Assembly: GCA_023439545.1 (NCBI GenBank)
Contig: JAEXNT010000026.1
Coordinates: 16,457 to 80,456 of the forward strand
From: Bacillota bacterium
GTDB lineage: Bacteria; Bacillota; Clostridia; Acetivibrionales; DTU013
Reading direction: 5' to 3'
DNA length: 64,000 nt
Both the position numbers and the translations under genes were made by a program. A model generated the notes under the pieces. The model saw only the letters and a list, made by a program, of their open reading frames with translations. It had not been told where the DNA came from and ran no database searches. Numbering within the stretch: the first letter of the stretch is position 1; every line of letters starts with the position of its first letter. This document shows positions 33,667-41,946 of the stretch, in pieces.

Positions 33667-34275
33667 ATGAAGTGGATTAAAAAGATCATTTTGATACTAT
33701 TATTGCTCCCTATTACATTAACGACGGGATGCGCCGGGGGAAGGACCACTGACGGCAGCGCTTCGGGGCAGGGGACGGCGGGGGCTGAAACATCCGAGGC
33801 GTCCGGTACGGTTTCGGCAGCAGGAACCCTGCCGGAGGATGGGACCGCACAGGGGCAGGCAGCAGAAGCCCTGCCGGAGCCGGTGGAAAAGGCCGGTATC
33901 GGGACAGCTGCAACAACAGATGCCGTAATGTACAGCGACGGTACTTACAAGGCGCAGACCGAGCCCGATTATGAAGGTTATTTCACGAAAGCGGAAGTGA
34001 TAGTGAAGGATGGAAAAATAACCTCGGTCGATTGGAGCATTTACGATGCCAACAGGAATGACAAGCCCTTTGACGATAAATATGAAGAAGTTTTTGCAGG
34101 CAACGATTATTACATCGAACAGAGCAGGAGCGACTGGAAAGGCTCAAGGACTTACGGACCCATGCTTATTGAGACCCAGGACCCCGACGAGGTCGACGCC
34201 GTTAGCGGCGCAACCTGGACTAATAAAAAGTTCAGGGAGATAGTGAAAAAGGCGTTGGAAGAGGCTGAAAAATAA
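33667..34275 (+). CDS. FMN-binding domain lipoprotein
   Basis: A 202-residue lipoprotein with lipobox LTTGC (Cys about residue 19), a low-complexity Gly/Ala/Thr/Glu linker (about 22-85) and an FMN_bind domain (about 90-200). The domain carries SGATWT near residue 180, the kind of Thr to which ApbE attaches FMN through a phosphoester in NqrC/RnfG-like proteins. It is probably an extracytoplasmic electron carrier. No apbE or Rnf gene is in the window. A strong terminator follows directly, so it is monocistronic. Confidence 0.87.
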   Translation: MKWIKKIILILLLLPITLTTGCAGGRTTDGSASGQGTAGAETSEASGTVSAAGTLPEDGTAQGQAAEALPEPVEKAGIGTAATTDAVMYSDGTYKAQTEPDYEGYFTKAEVIVKDGKITSVDWSIYDANRNDKPFDDKYEEVFAGNDYYIEQSRSDWKGSRTYGPMLIETQDPDEVDAVSGATWTNKKFREIVKKALEEAEK

Positions 34276-34280
34276 GGTGC

Positions 34281-34320
34281 GGAAAAAGAAGGCTCGCCTG
34301 ATACGGAGCCTTCTTTTTCC
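34281..34320 (+). terminator. Terminator after the FMN-binding lipoprotein gene
   Basis: A perfect 15-bp stem (34281-34295 with 34306-34320) includes TTCTTTTTCC in its descending arm. It is symmetrical, so it can serve the convergent ABC exporter gene as well. Confidence 0.85.
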
Positions 34321-34359
34321 GAAATTATGAATTATCAGTATATTCTTTACACAGTATTA

Positions 34360-36099
34360 TCAGTGCATTTGGGATTGACTGTTATATAATTGTGCATAGG
34401 TACCATTCAACCCTATCAATTCTTCATGAGTTCCCTGCTCACCGATCCCTTGTTCTGTTAATACAAGAATCCTTTTGGCATTTCTGATCGTTGACATACG
34501 GTGAGCAATAACAAAAGTCGTACGATTCCTGGCAAGGCATTCCAAAGAATCCTTGATAACTCTTTCATTTTCATTATCCAAAGCACTTGTTGCTTCATCA
34601 AATATTAAAACAGGCGGATCTTTTAGAAAAACCCTTGCTATGCTTAATCTTTGTTTTTGCCCTCCGGATAATTTTACTCCTCGTTGTCCGATGTCCGTAT
34701 TGTATCCTTCCGGTAATTTCATGATAAACTCATGTGCATTGGCCCTTTTTGCCGCTCTGACTATTTCCTCTTCATTTGCGTCGGGTTTTCCATAGCGGAT
34801 ATTTTCAAGGACTGTTCCGGCAAATAAGTAAACGTCTTGTTGCACGACGCCGATGTTCTTCCTCAAGCAGTTGAGCCGGATATCCTTTATATTTACGCCA
34901 TCAAGCAGGATTTCCCCCGCAGATGCCTCATAGAAGCGAGGGATAAGTGAACATAAAGTTGTTTTTCCGACGCCTGATGCTCCTACGATTGCAATATAAT
35001 CTCCGGCTTTTATGTCAAAGGATAGGTTCATTAGCACATAATCATGATCATCACGATATCTGAATGCCACATTTTTGAACTCTATGTTCCCTTTTATGTT
35101 TTTTAAAACAATAGCATCTGATGAATCCTTGATATCCGGTTCTATCCCGAGTATTTCGCTAAAGCGTTGAAAGCTGGCTACCCCCTCCTGAAACAGCGTG
35201 GTCATACGCGTTAACTTTTGCACGGGCTCAATCAAATTGCCGATATACAGTAAAAATGTGAGCAGATCCGCCAGATCCAGTGAAGTATGTACAATAGCGG
35301 CGCCACCGAAAACAATTACCGTTACGGTAATCAGGTTTATAATAACCTCCACTCCACCATAAAAAACGGCCTCGTTCTTATAGGTGTTTTTTCTACTTTC
35401 AAGAAAACGGTTGTTATCATAATTGAATTTTTTCTTTTCAATTTCCTCATTTACGAATGATTTAACAACCCTTATCCCTGAAAGGCTGTCTTCGACCTGC
35501 GCATTGATATTGCTTATCCGCTCACGGTTTCTTTTTATAGTGGCATTTATTTTTTTGTTTAAGAACAGTGAAAAAATTCCCAATACAAGCAAAAAGAAAG
35601 TAACTGCCAGTGTTAATTTAAAGTTGATACTTGTCAGGATAACAAATGCTCCAATTAATTTTACTATATAAATTATACAGTCTTCAGGCCCGTGGTGATA
35701 CAACTCCGAAAGAGATAATAAATCGTTAGTTATCCTGGACATCAGCTGCCCTGTTTTTTGTTCATCATAGAACTTGAATGAAAGCTTTTGGAAATGCTCA
35801 AACAGTTCGCTGCGTAAATCATTTTCCATCATTGCTCCCATTGTATGACCACGGTAATCGTAGTAGAAGCTGCAAACTGCCTGTAGTGCGGCCAGAACAA
35901 GCATCAAGGCGCCGATCCTGAATATTTCACCTTGCGCATCAGATAGGTTGCCTTCTAATACGGTTTTTGTAATATATCTTACGAGCAGAGGAAAAACGTT
36001 TGTGATCGCCGCTGCTATAAATGCGCCAAGCATAACGGTAGAAAACAAACCCAGGTAAGGCTTGTAATACGATAAAAACTTCTTTAGCCTGAAATTCAC
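34360..36099 (-). CDS. ABC exporter, fused permease and ATP-binding domains
   Basis: A 579-residue half-transporter of the MsbA/multidrug type, expected to homodimerise in the membrane. Six membrane segments (about 15-300) precede the ATPase domain with Walker A GASGVGKTT (about 376), LSGGQKQR (about 476), DEATSALD (about 500) and the H-loop AHRMST. The substrate is unknown. GTG 36099 follows a GGAGGAG site. The gene is A+T-richer than its neighbours, which may indicate separate acquisition. A short ORF with its own ribosome site lies just upstream (36127-36183). Confidence 0.92.
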   Translation of the reverse strand: MNFRLKKFLSYYKPYLGLFSTVMLGAFIAAAITNVFPLLVRYITKTVLEGNLSDAQGEIFRIGALMLVLAALQAVCSFYYDYRGHTMGAMMENDLRSELFEHFQKLSFKFYDEQKTGQLMSRITNDLLSLSELYHHGPEDCIIYIVKLIGAFVILTSINFKLTLAVTFFLLVLGIFSLFLNKKINATIKRNRERISNINAQVEDSLSGIRVVKSFVNEEIEKKKFNYDNNRFLESRKNTYKNEAVFYGGVEVIINLITVTVIVFGGAAIVHTSLDLADLLTFLLYIGNLIEPVQKLTRMTTLFQEGVASFQRFSEILGIEPDIKDSSDAIVLKNIKGNIEFKNVAFRYRDDHDYVLMNLSFDIKAGDYIAIVGASGVGKTTLCSLIPRFYEASAGEILLDGVNIKDIRLNCLRKNIGVVQQDVYLFAGTVLENIRYGKPDANEEEIVRAAKRANAHEFIMKLPEGYNTDIGQRGVKLSGGQKQRLSIARVFLKDPPVLIFDEATSALDNENERVIKDSLECLARNRTTFVIAHRMSTIRNAKRILVLTEQGIGEQGTHEELIGLNGTYAQLYNSQSQMH

Positions 36100-36126
36100 A
36101 ATTAACTCCTCCGTTTTATTTGAGGG

Positions 36127-36183
36127 CTAAATCATTGTCACCCTCCATATTTTATTTACATTGATTTTAAAAATAGTTTCCAT
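36127..36183 (-). CDS. Possible 18-residue leader peptide before the ABC exporter
   Basis: An 18-codon minus-strand ORF (METIFKINVNKIWRVTMI) has AAGGGGTG 6 nt before its ATG and ends 27 nt before the exporter start. No similarity is recognised. It may be a regulatory leader peptide or the residue of a lost upstream gene; evidence is the ribosome site and spacing only. Confidence 0.35.
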   Translation of the reverse strand: METIFKINVNKIWRVTMI

Positions 36184-36229
36184 CTATAACACCCCTTCTG
36201 TTGAATTTTTTCCATGCTGAAGCACAAGT

Positions 36230-36432
36230 TCATTTTAGCATAGGATAATGGCCCCAACAATGACTCTGAATGGTAAAGTATATGTATAAAAAATATTTCG
36301 GCCAATGATTGCCGGTCAGTACGCGGCTCACACCTACAGGCAGAGTCATGAAAGCTCCGGCAATATGCAGATCCGGCAAGAGCAGTAATGACATTTGGTG
36401 GAACAAATTACCTGCGAATAAGTCTAATCGAA
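36230..36432 (-). pseudogene. Remnant of a PAP2-family phosphatase
   Basis: The minus strand, open to a TGA at about 36230, encodes LLLPDLHIAGAFMTLPVG followed by VSRVLTGNHWPKYF. This fits the C-terminal PAP2 motif (S-R-x5-H-x3-D) with the final Asp replaced by Tyr. No intact N-terminal motif or start remains and the frame runs into the antisense of the next gene. Fragment and Asp loss suggest a decayed gene. Confidence 0.4.
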
Positions 36433-36461
36433 TATTGAATCGAAATCCGGGAAGGTAAAAA

Positions 36462-37394
36462 ATGCTTAAAGGAATAGCCAGACTGCCGGTTTTGTTAACC
36501 ATGACAGCAGTGATATCCTGCCTTTTTTTGATTATGCTTAGCTTTATCCATGCCGGAGATACCAAAAGGACAGGCATGTTATCAGTTCATGGGCAAATTT
36601 TCTCCGTCGGCTATGACAAAAACGTGATCGGCGTTTATACGCCTGCCGGTAAAAGGATATGTACGTATAAAGCCGGGGAAGGCGGCAGTAAATTTTTCAG
36701 CAGCTGTATTTCGGATCTCGACGCCGACGGCGTCGATGAACTGCTGCTTGTGGTCGGAAAGCAAAAGAAAGAATACGGGGAATATCTTCTTATATTGAAG
36801 CCGGTTGCCGGGGAAGGCGATGTACGGCTCGACGCCGCCGGCGATACGCGGCTCGACGCCGCCGGCGATACGCGGCCCGACTCCGCCGGCGATACGCGGG
36901 AAACTCCGGTACTCGAACAATTATACAGGTTTGACATGGGTGAAATAAACCCCTGGAAGGTCCAGACCTGCGATGTAGACGGCGACGGAAGGAAGGAGAT
37001 ATCGGTCGGGGTGTACAAGAAAGCTGTATTCCATCCGGTAATGGCAAAACGACCGTTCATATACGACTGGACCGATGGGCATATGTCCCCGAAATGGCTT
37101 GGCTCAAGGCTAGCCAGGCCATTTGACGATTATGTCTTCAGCGATATCAATTCAGACGGGAAGGATGAGCTTATCTCGGACGAACTTCTTGCCGATGGGA
37201 GCAAAGCGGTAAACTCATATGGCTGGAAGGGTTTCGGCTTCGAAAGCACGGGCGGGAGCGGCAGCTATGAAGATATACTTGACTTAAGGAGAACAACAGG
37301 CGCCGCAATAGAAATCAAAGCAGTGCTGAACGGGCACAGCAAATGGATAACAATGCAATTTGAAAATGGCAATATTGTTGAAATAAAGAAGTAG
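36462..37394 (+). CDS. FG-GAP/VCBS-like repeat membrane-anchored protein
   Basis: A 310-residue exported protein with an N-terminal membrane anchor (about 8-30) and beta-propeller-type repeats bearing calcium-loop sequences: DLDADGVDE (about 88), DVDGDGRKE (about 172) and DINSDGKDE (about 229). Between the first two is a hydrophilic insert built from three copies of an 8-residue unit (LDAAGDTR), encoded by an exact-length 24-bp DNA repeat. It resembles lipoprotein-like FG-GAP proteins of Clostridia with no assigned role. The DUF3160 lipoprotein gene follows 40 nt later, so the two may work together at the surface. Confidence 0.75.
   Translation: MLKGIARLPVLLTMTAVISCLFLIMLSFIHAGDTKRTGMLSVHGQIFSVGYDKNVIGVYTPAGKRICTYKAGEGGSKFFSSCISDLDADGVDELLLVVGKQKKEYGEYLLILKPVAGEGDVRLDAAGDTRLDAAGDTRPDSAGDTRETPVLEQLYRFDMGEINPWKVQTCDVDGDGRKEISVGVYKKAVFHPVMAKRPFIYDWTDGHMSPKWLGSRLARPFDDYVFSDINSDGKDELISDELLADGSKAVNSYGWKGFGFESTGGSGSYEDILDLRRTTGAAIEIKAVLNGHSKWITMQFENGNIVEIKK
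36825..36896 (+). repeat. 24-bp coding tandem repeat, three units
   Basis: Three units of 24 bp begin CGGCTCGACGCC; the first two are identical, the third differs at two positions. Each encodes eight residues, so copy-number change keeps frame. Confidence 0.85.
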
Positions 37395-37434
37395 CGAGCT
37401 TGTCTAAAGCAGTAATCGAAAGGATGGTACCTCT

Positions 37435-39795
37435 ATGTTCAGAAAACGCTTATTTACGCTGGCTTTTGTCATATTCTATACGCTTTCGCTGATGGCGGCC
37501 TTGAGTGCCTGCTCGGGAGCAAGCTCTGACGATCCGGGCAGCGCGCCTGGATTGTCCGCCGGCAGTAGGCAAAGTGAGACTTCGGAGGGACTAGCCGATA
37601 ATACTGGATCACCTGTAACGGCGAGCGGGACGCATGCTGGAGCAGACGTCACACAAGCCTCCTCCGGCGCAATACAAGCCCAGGGAGCGGGAATACAAGC
37701 CCCGGAAGGTGCCGATGCCGGAACCTTGCCCGTATTCACCTCCGAAACAGAGAGGAAATATGTCGATGTGGAATGGAAGCCTTTGAACTACAATAAAAAA
37801 GTGGCTCCATATAAAGTCGCCCCCACCCTGTCCAATGTGGTAAACCTGTCCCAGTTCGGTTCTTTCACAGCGAAGCAGAAGCAAATGCTGTCCGGAAGCG
37901 GTTTTTTCGTGGCGCCCGGCAAGGAACAACAGCTATTCTATATTTATGAAAACAACCAGTATCTGAAGCTTCCAAGCTTAGTCACAGCCGACTCGGTGCT
38001 CCAGGTATACCACGTGTTCTACGATTACTCGTTAAGGACGCTTGAATACGAATATCTGCTGGAGGACCTTGAGCAGCTGACGGACAGCATGCTCAAAAAA
38101 TCGTTGAGGCTTTATAAGGATATTAAAAATGCAGACGTCAAAGCCGCCGCCCTTAAGAACACCGCATATTTTGCAACTGCTCAAAAAGTTTTGGAAAAAC
38201 AGTTGCCTGCCGATCTGCCAGAGGAAGCTCTAAAGCTTGCGGAGGCTGAATTCGGACTTGTCGAGCGGCACGAGGGCTTTGAGGAATCGCCGATCTTCGG
38301 TTTCAAAATGGATTACAGCCAATATACTCCAAGGGGTCATTATACAAGGAACCGTGATTTCGAAAGATTCTTCAAGGCTATGATGTGGTACGGGCAGGCG
38401 CCGTTCCCGCTGCTGATAGACAAGGATGGCGCTGTGGAATTGTCGGCGCCTGAAACCCTGCAGGCTCTTCTCATAACCTGCAGCATATTCACAAACGGGA
38501 GCGGAGAAGCCGATACGACGCTATGGGAAAACATATATGATCCGACTGTGTTTTATGTAGGTAAAGCCGATGACCTGACCATATATGATTATAAAGAGCT
38601 TCTTGTAAAGGTATTCGGCCGGAAGCCGGATCCGGAAACGTTCATGGACAGAGACAAGCTCGATAAACTTGCCGAAGAGGCCAGGAAACTGCCCAAGCCC
38701 GGAATACAGGCGGAATGGGTAGGTGTGAACACCCCTGTCGGCCCGCAATTCAGGTTCATGGGGCAGAGGTATATACCCGATTCCGAGATACTGCAAAAGC
38801 TTGTTACGCCATATATCAGACCGATGCCGAAGGGACTCGATGTGATGGGCGTATTGGGTTCCGACAGGGCATACGGGCTTTTGACGAAGCTGTATAAGGA
38901 AGATAGGAACTGGCCGGAGTATCCGGATAGGTTCAATGAACTAAAAAAGAAATTCACGGCATTACCCGAAGAGACCTGGCGCTCCAACATGTACTACGGC
39001 TGGCTCTGGGTGCTGAAGTCCTTCACGGGCGAAGCCGGAGCGGGTTATCCCTCCTTTATGACGAACACGGCGTGGCGGGATAAATCCCTGAATACCGCGT
39101 TGGCAAGCTGGGCCGAGCTTCGGCATGATACGATACTGTACGGAAAACAGAGCGGGGCCGAAATGGGAGGGGGAGATGAACCGCCGTCCATCAAAGGCTA
39201 TGTCGAACCCAATATAGATGTATATGAAAGGCTGCTGTGGCTGACGAAATACTCCAGGGAAAACCTTTCTGCAAGGCAGATACTGCCGCCCGATCTCGAG
39301 GGCAGGATGTTGAGCTTTGAGGGTCTGCTGCAATTCCTTCTGGATTGCTCGGTCAAGGAACTGAGAAATGAAGAGCTTACGAAAGAGGAATATGAAAGGA
39401 TACAGTTCTACGGGGGTGAATTGGAACATCTGACGAGTTCCTTTTCTGAAGACGGATTGAGATGGTTTGAAATAACCTCGGAAACCGATAAAAACATGGC
39501 GCTGATAGCGGATGTGCATACGTCTCCCGGAAATTACCTCGAAGAAGGCATAGGTCCGGCGTCCGAGATATTCGCGGTCGTCCCGATAGTCGGCAAGCTG
39601 TATCTTACAAGAGGAGCGGTCTTCAGCTATTACGAGTTTGTCAGCGATAAGAGGCTGACCGACGAAGAATGGCAGAAATCCTTCAATGAAGGAAAGCAGC
39701 CCGCTATGCCGGAGTGGATAGATTCCTTCACTGACCGAAACGGTGCAAAACAGAAGATACCCGTACCTGCTGATCCTTATGAATCATACTACTGA
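37435..39795 (+). CDS. DUF3160 domain lipoprotein
   Basis: A 786-residue lipoprotein with lipobox LSAC (Cys about 24), a Ser/Gly/Ala linker to about residue 100, then a long DUF3160 domain. Typical segments are NLSQFGSFTAKQKQ, PSLVTADSVLQVYHVFYDYS near residue 180 and MALIADVHTSPGNYLEEGIG near 685. The domain's function is unknown; it is common among surface lipoproteins of clostridia. AAAGGA precedes the ATG. It ends 11 nt from the convergent GGDEF/HD-GYP gene with no room for a separate terminator. Confidence 0.85.
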   Translation: MFRKRLFTLAFVIFYTLSLMAALSACSGASSDDPGSAPGLSAGSRQSETSEGLADNTGSPVTASGTHAGADVTQASSGAIQAQGAGIQAPEGADAGTLPVFTSETERKYVDVEWKPLNYNKKVAPYKVAPTLSNVVNLSQFGSFTAKQKQMLSGSGFFVAPGKEQQLFYIYENNQYLKLPSLVTADSVLQVYHVFYDYSLRTLEYEYLLEDLEQLTDSMLKKSLRLYKDIKNADVKAAALKNTAYFATAQKVLEKQLPADLPEEALKLAEAEFGLVERHEGFEESPIFGFKMDYSQYTPRGHYTRNRDFERFFKAMMWYGQAPFPLLIDKDGAVELSAPETLQALLITCSIFTNGSGEADTTLWENIYDPTVFYVGKADDLTIYDYKELLVKVFGRKPDPETFMDRDKLDKLAEEARKLPKPGIQAEWVGVNTPVGPQFRFMGQRYIPDSEILQKLVTPYIRPMPKGLDVMGVLGSDRAYGLLTKLYKEDRNWPEYPDRFNELKKKFTALPEETWRSNMYYGWLWVLKSFTGEAGAGYPSFMTNTAWRDKSLNTALASWAELRHDTILYGKQSGAEMGGGDEPPSIKGYVEPNIDVYERLLWLTKYSRENLSARQILPPDLEGRMLSFEGLLQFLLDCSVKELRNEELTKEEYERIQFYGGELEHLTSSFSEDGLRWFEITSETDKNMALIADVHTSPGNYLEEGIGPASEIFAVVPIVGKLYLTRGAVFSYYEFVSDKRLTDEEWQKSFNEGKQPAMPEWIDSFTDRNGAKQKIPVPADPYESYY

Positions 39796-39806
39796 TCAGG
39801 CAATGC

Positions 39807-41510
39807 TCATGCTGTTACCTGTAATGCGGCGTCTATAGGCTGCCTGTCATTTTCGTCCATATATGACCTTCGTATGATTTGTGCGAAAAGCCCGGTTATC
39901 GCTGGATCGAACTGGGTTCCGGAGCATCTTTCTATTTCTGCGAGCGCCCTTTCCACGCTCATAGCTTTCTTATATACCCTGGCATGCGTCATAGCATCGT
40001 AAGCGTCGATAATAGAAATAATCCTTGCCAAAAGTGGGATATCGTTGCCTTTCAGGCTCTGGGGATAACCTTTCCCGTCCCAGCGTTCATGGTGTGACAG
40101 GACGGACTGCGATATGTGAACAAATTGATCTGATGACATTGTGATCCTGTAACCGATAACAGAGTGCTTTTTCATAACCTCCCATTCTTCGGGAGTCAGT
40201 TTACCGGGCTTTTTGAGAATGTGGTCGGGAATTGAAATTTTTCCTATATCATGCATGAAGGCTACCGTTGCCAAATCCTCGCGCTCCTTGGGGGAAAGTC
40301 CCATGTGTTGTGCCACCAGGTAGGCCATTTCTTTCATGCGCAGCACATGTTCTTCTGTTTCAATATTCTTTTCAAGCAGTATATTCTTCAGGTAATCTGA
40401 AATCGAATTACGGATATGTCTGCTTTCCGCAAGTTTGTTCCTGTAAAGCCTGTTGTCGGCAGTCTCTATGACATTGTCGAGGCTTTGGCCCGCCCTTTCT
40501 TTTGCGGCAGTTCCCATTGAGATACCCAGTGGAAAGTTATAATCTCTATATTCCCTGCACATATCCTTTATCCGCGTCATTATCCCTGCAGCCTGGTCCG
40601 GGTCGGTTCCGGACATTACGATGATGAATTCGTCCCCTCCCCATCTGCCTGTGACATAGCCGGGTGCGGCGTTCATCATGATGTCTGCGGCCTTTGCAAG
40701 TACCTCGTCGCCTTTTTTATGTCCAAATATATCATTGATCAGTTTCAGACCGTTCAGATCGCCGAGAATAATGCTTATGGGGAGCTGACCCTCTTTGTCC
40801 AGCCTCGTCATTTCGATTTCGCAATATCCTCTGTTATATACGCCGGTCAGTGAATCATACTTGATCAGGTACTGCATTTTTTCGTCGAGCAGCGCCTGAT
40901 TTTCGCGGCTCTTCTGGAAATAAAGCATCTGGATGACTATGGTCGTTGCCGTCGAAAACAAACCTAGCATAGTAAATGTAACGTAAAAAATCGACGGGTC
41001 CCATATATATCCGAGAAAGTAAAACAGATCGGCGCCGCCCCAAAGCAGAAAGCAGACGCCCAGAACGTATCTTGTAACGCTCCGCACATAACGCACCCGC
41101 ATGGAAACCAGGCCGGTGTATATAAGAAGAGCACTGCCGAAAACAAGACGGGGGACGAAGTAAAATTCAACCGGCACTTTCATGAAACCGATTATTACGT
41201 AATAAATAACAGGGATCAGACTTATGAATGTTACCGCCCTTAAAGTTTTGCCGCGGAAAAATTCCAATGAACCTTTGGCGATCGCCCAGATACTAAGAAT
41301 GCAAATAATATTTTCAATAGTATTCCATACGGTAAAAATCGGAGAGGTATATTCAAACGACATTATAAGAGAAGACAAGGTTGAAAACAGCCACGAAGCG
41401 GACCAAAAGAGGATATGTCTTTTCCGTTCCACAAAGTAAAGGCAGGCGAATATAAGCATCAATGCCGCATTATAGATGACAAACGTCCAGTAATATGAAT
41501 TCGGATCCAT
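39807..41510 (-). CDS. Membrane GGDEF / HD-GYP cyclic-di-GMP turnover protein
   Basis: A 567-residue protein with seven or so N-terminal membrane segments (about 5-205), a GGDEF domain with intact GGDEF (about residues 294-298), and an HD-GYP domain with HDIGK (about 420) and HHERWDGKGYP (about 473). The first domain makes cyclic di-GMP and the second hydrolyses it; both signature motifs look intact. A GGGGAGAG site lies 6 nt before the ATG. A cyclic-di-GMP-I riboswitch lies in the leader, so the enzyme's own product or substrate should regulate its expression. Confidence 0.93.
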   Translation of the reverse strand: MDPNSYYWTFVIYNAALMLIFACLYFVERKRHILFWSASWLFSTLSSLIMSFEYTSPIFTVWNTIENIICILSIWAIAKGSLEFFRGKTLRAVTFISLIPVIYYVIIGFMKVPVEFYFVPRLVFGSALLIYTGLVSMRVRYVRSVTRYVLGVCFLLWGGADLFYFLGYIWDPSIFYVTFTMLGLFSTATTIVIQMLYFQKSRENQALLDEKMQYLIKYDSLTGVYNRGYCEIEMTRLDKEGQLPISIILGDLNGLKLINDIFGHKKGDEVLAKAADIMMNAAPGYVTGRWGGDEFIIVMSGTDPDQAAGIMTRIKDMCREYRDYNFPLGISMGTAAKERAGQSLDNVIETADNRLYRNKLAESRHIRNSISDYLKNILLEKNIETEEHVLRMKEMAYLVAQHMGLSPKEREDLATVAFMHDIGKISIPDHILKKPGKLTPEEWEVMKKHSVIGYRITMSSDQFVHISQSVLSHHERWDGKGYPQSLKGNDIPLLARIISIIDAYDAMTHARVYKKAMSVERALAEIERCSGTQFDPAITGLFAQIIRRSYMDENDRQPIDAALQVTA

Positions 41511-41604
41511 GCTTATCTCTCCCCAAGTTTAAAGAGTGCGGATCCAGGAGGCCAGTTTATGTGTAATAAAGAATAAAGCATATGAAGAACACATATGGAT
41601 GAAG

Positions 41605-41695
41605 CTCTGGCGGCCCGGCTGTCATGGCGCCGTATATGTGCACTTTAGACCCGCGACTTTGCGTATTTGTCTTTCGATCAAACTTGCCTTTATCA
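41605..41695 (-). ncRNA. Cyclic-di-GMP-I (GEMM) riboswitch
   Basis: On the minus strand the conserved elements appear in order: GGCAAG (41688-41683), a TTTGATC...GACAAA stem capped by a GAAA tetraloop, ACGCAAAGTC (41664-41655), GGGTCTAA (41652-41645), and ATGACAGCCGGGCCGCC (41625-41609), which closes the second helix. These match the GEMM-I consensus including the tetraloop and its receptor. It lies about 95 nt before the GGDEF/HD-GYP start codon. The expression platform is not obvious; a CATATG hairpin with U-rich tail or sequestering of the GGGGAG ribosome site are both possible. Confidence 0.9.
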
Positions 41696-41946
41696 TAGCG
41701 TTTAAGTAAAATATAACGTTAATATAACGCACGTGTAGACAATTGTCAATAATTTCTGTATACCAGTCTGTGCAGGTATAATTGAATTCGACGCCGGAAA
41801 TCTATTGCCCGCCGTTATGCTCGAATATAGAGTAAATGGGCTTAGGGTCCTACTGTCATAATACCTATAGCCTATTGTAAAAATATAACAGAAATAGATA
41901 TAATTAATTAGAAGCATGTCTTACGATTAAATTGGAGTGGTGGCTG
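41696..41946. other. Intergenic stretch between divergent genes, promoter candidate only
   Basis: Beyond the riboswitch no gene is seen. For the rightward gene, TTGTAA (41875-41880) and TATAAT (41899-41904) 18 nt apart form a plausible sigma-A promoter 43 nt before its start. Confidence 0.45.

Noticed and set aside
36300..36380. Structured RNA before the FG-GAP gene (ATTGCCGG pairs with CCGGCAAT)
   Set aside because: The pairing is short, no riboswitch consensus fits, and the same bases read as a PAP2 remnant on the other strand.
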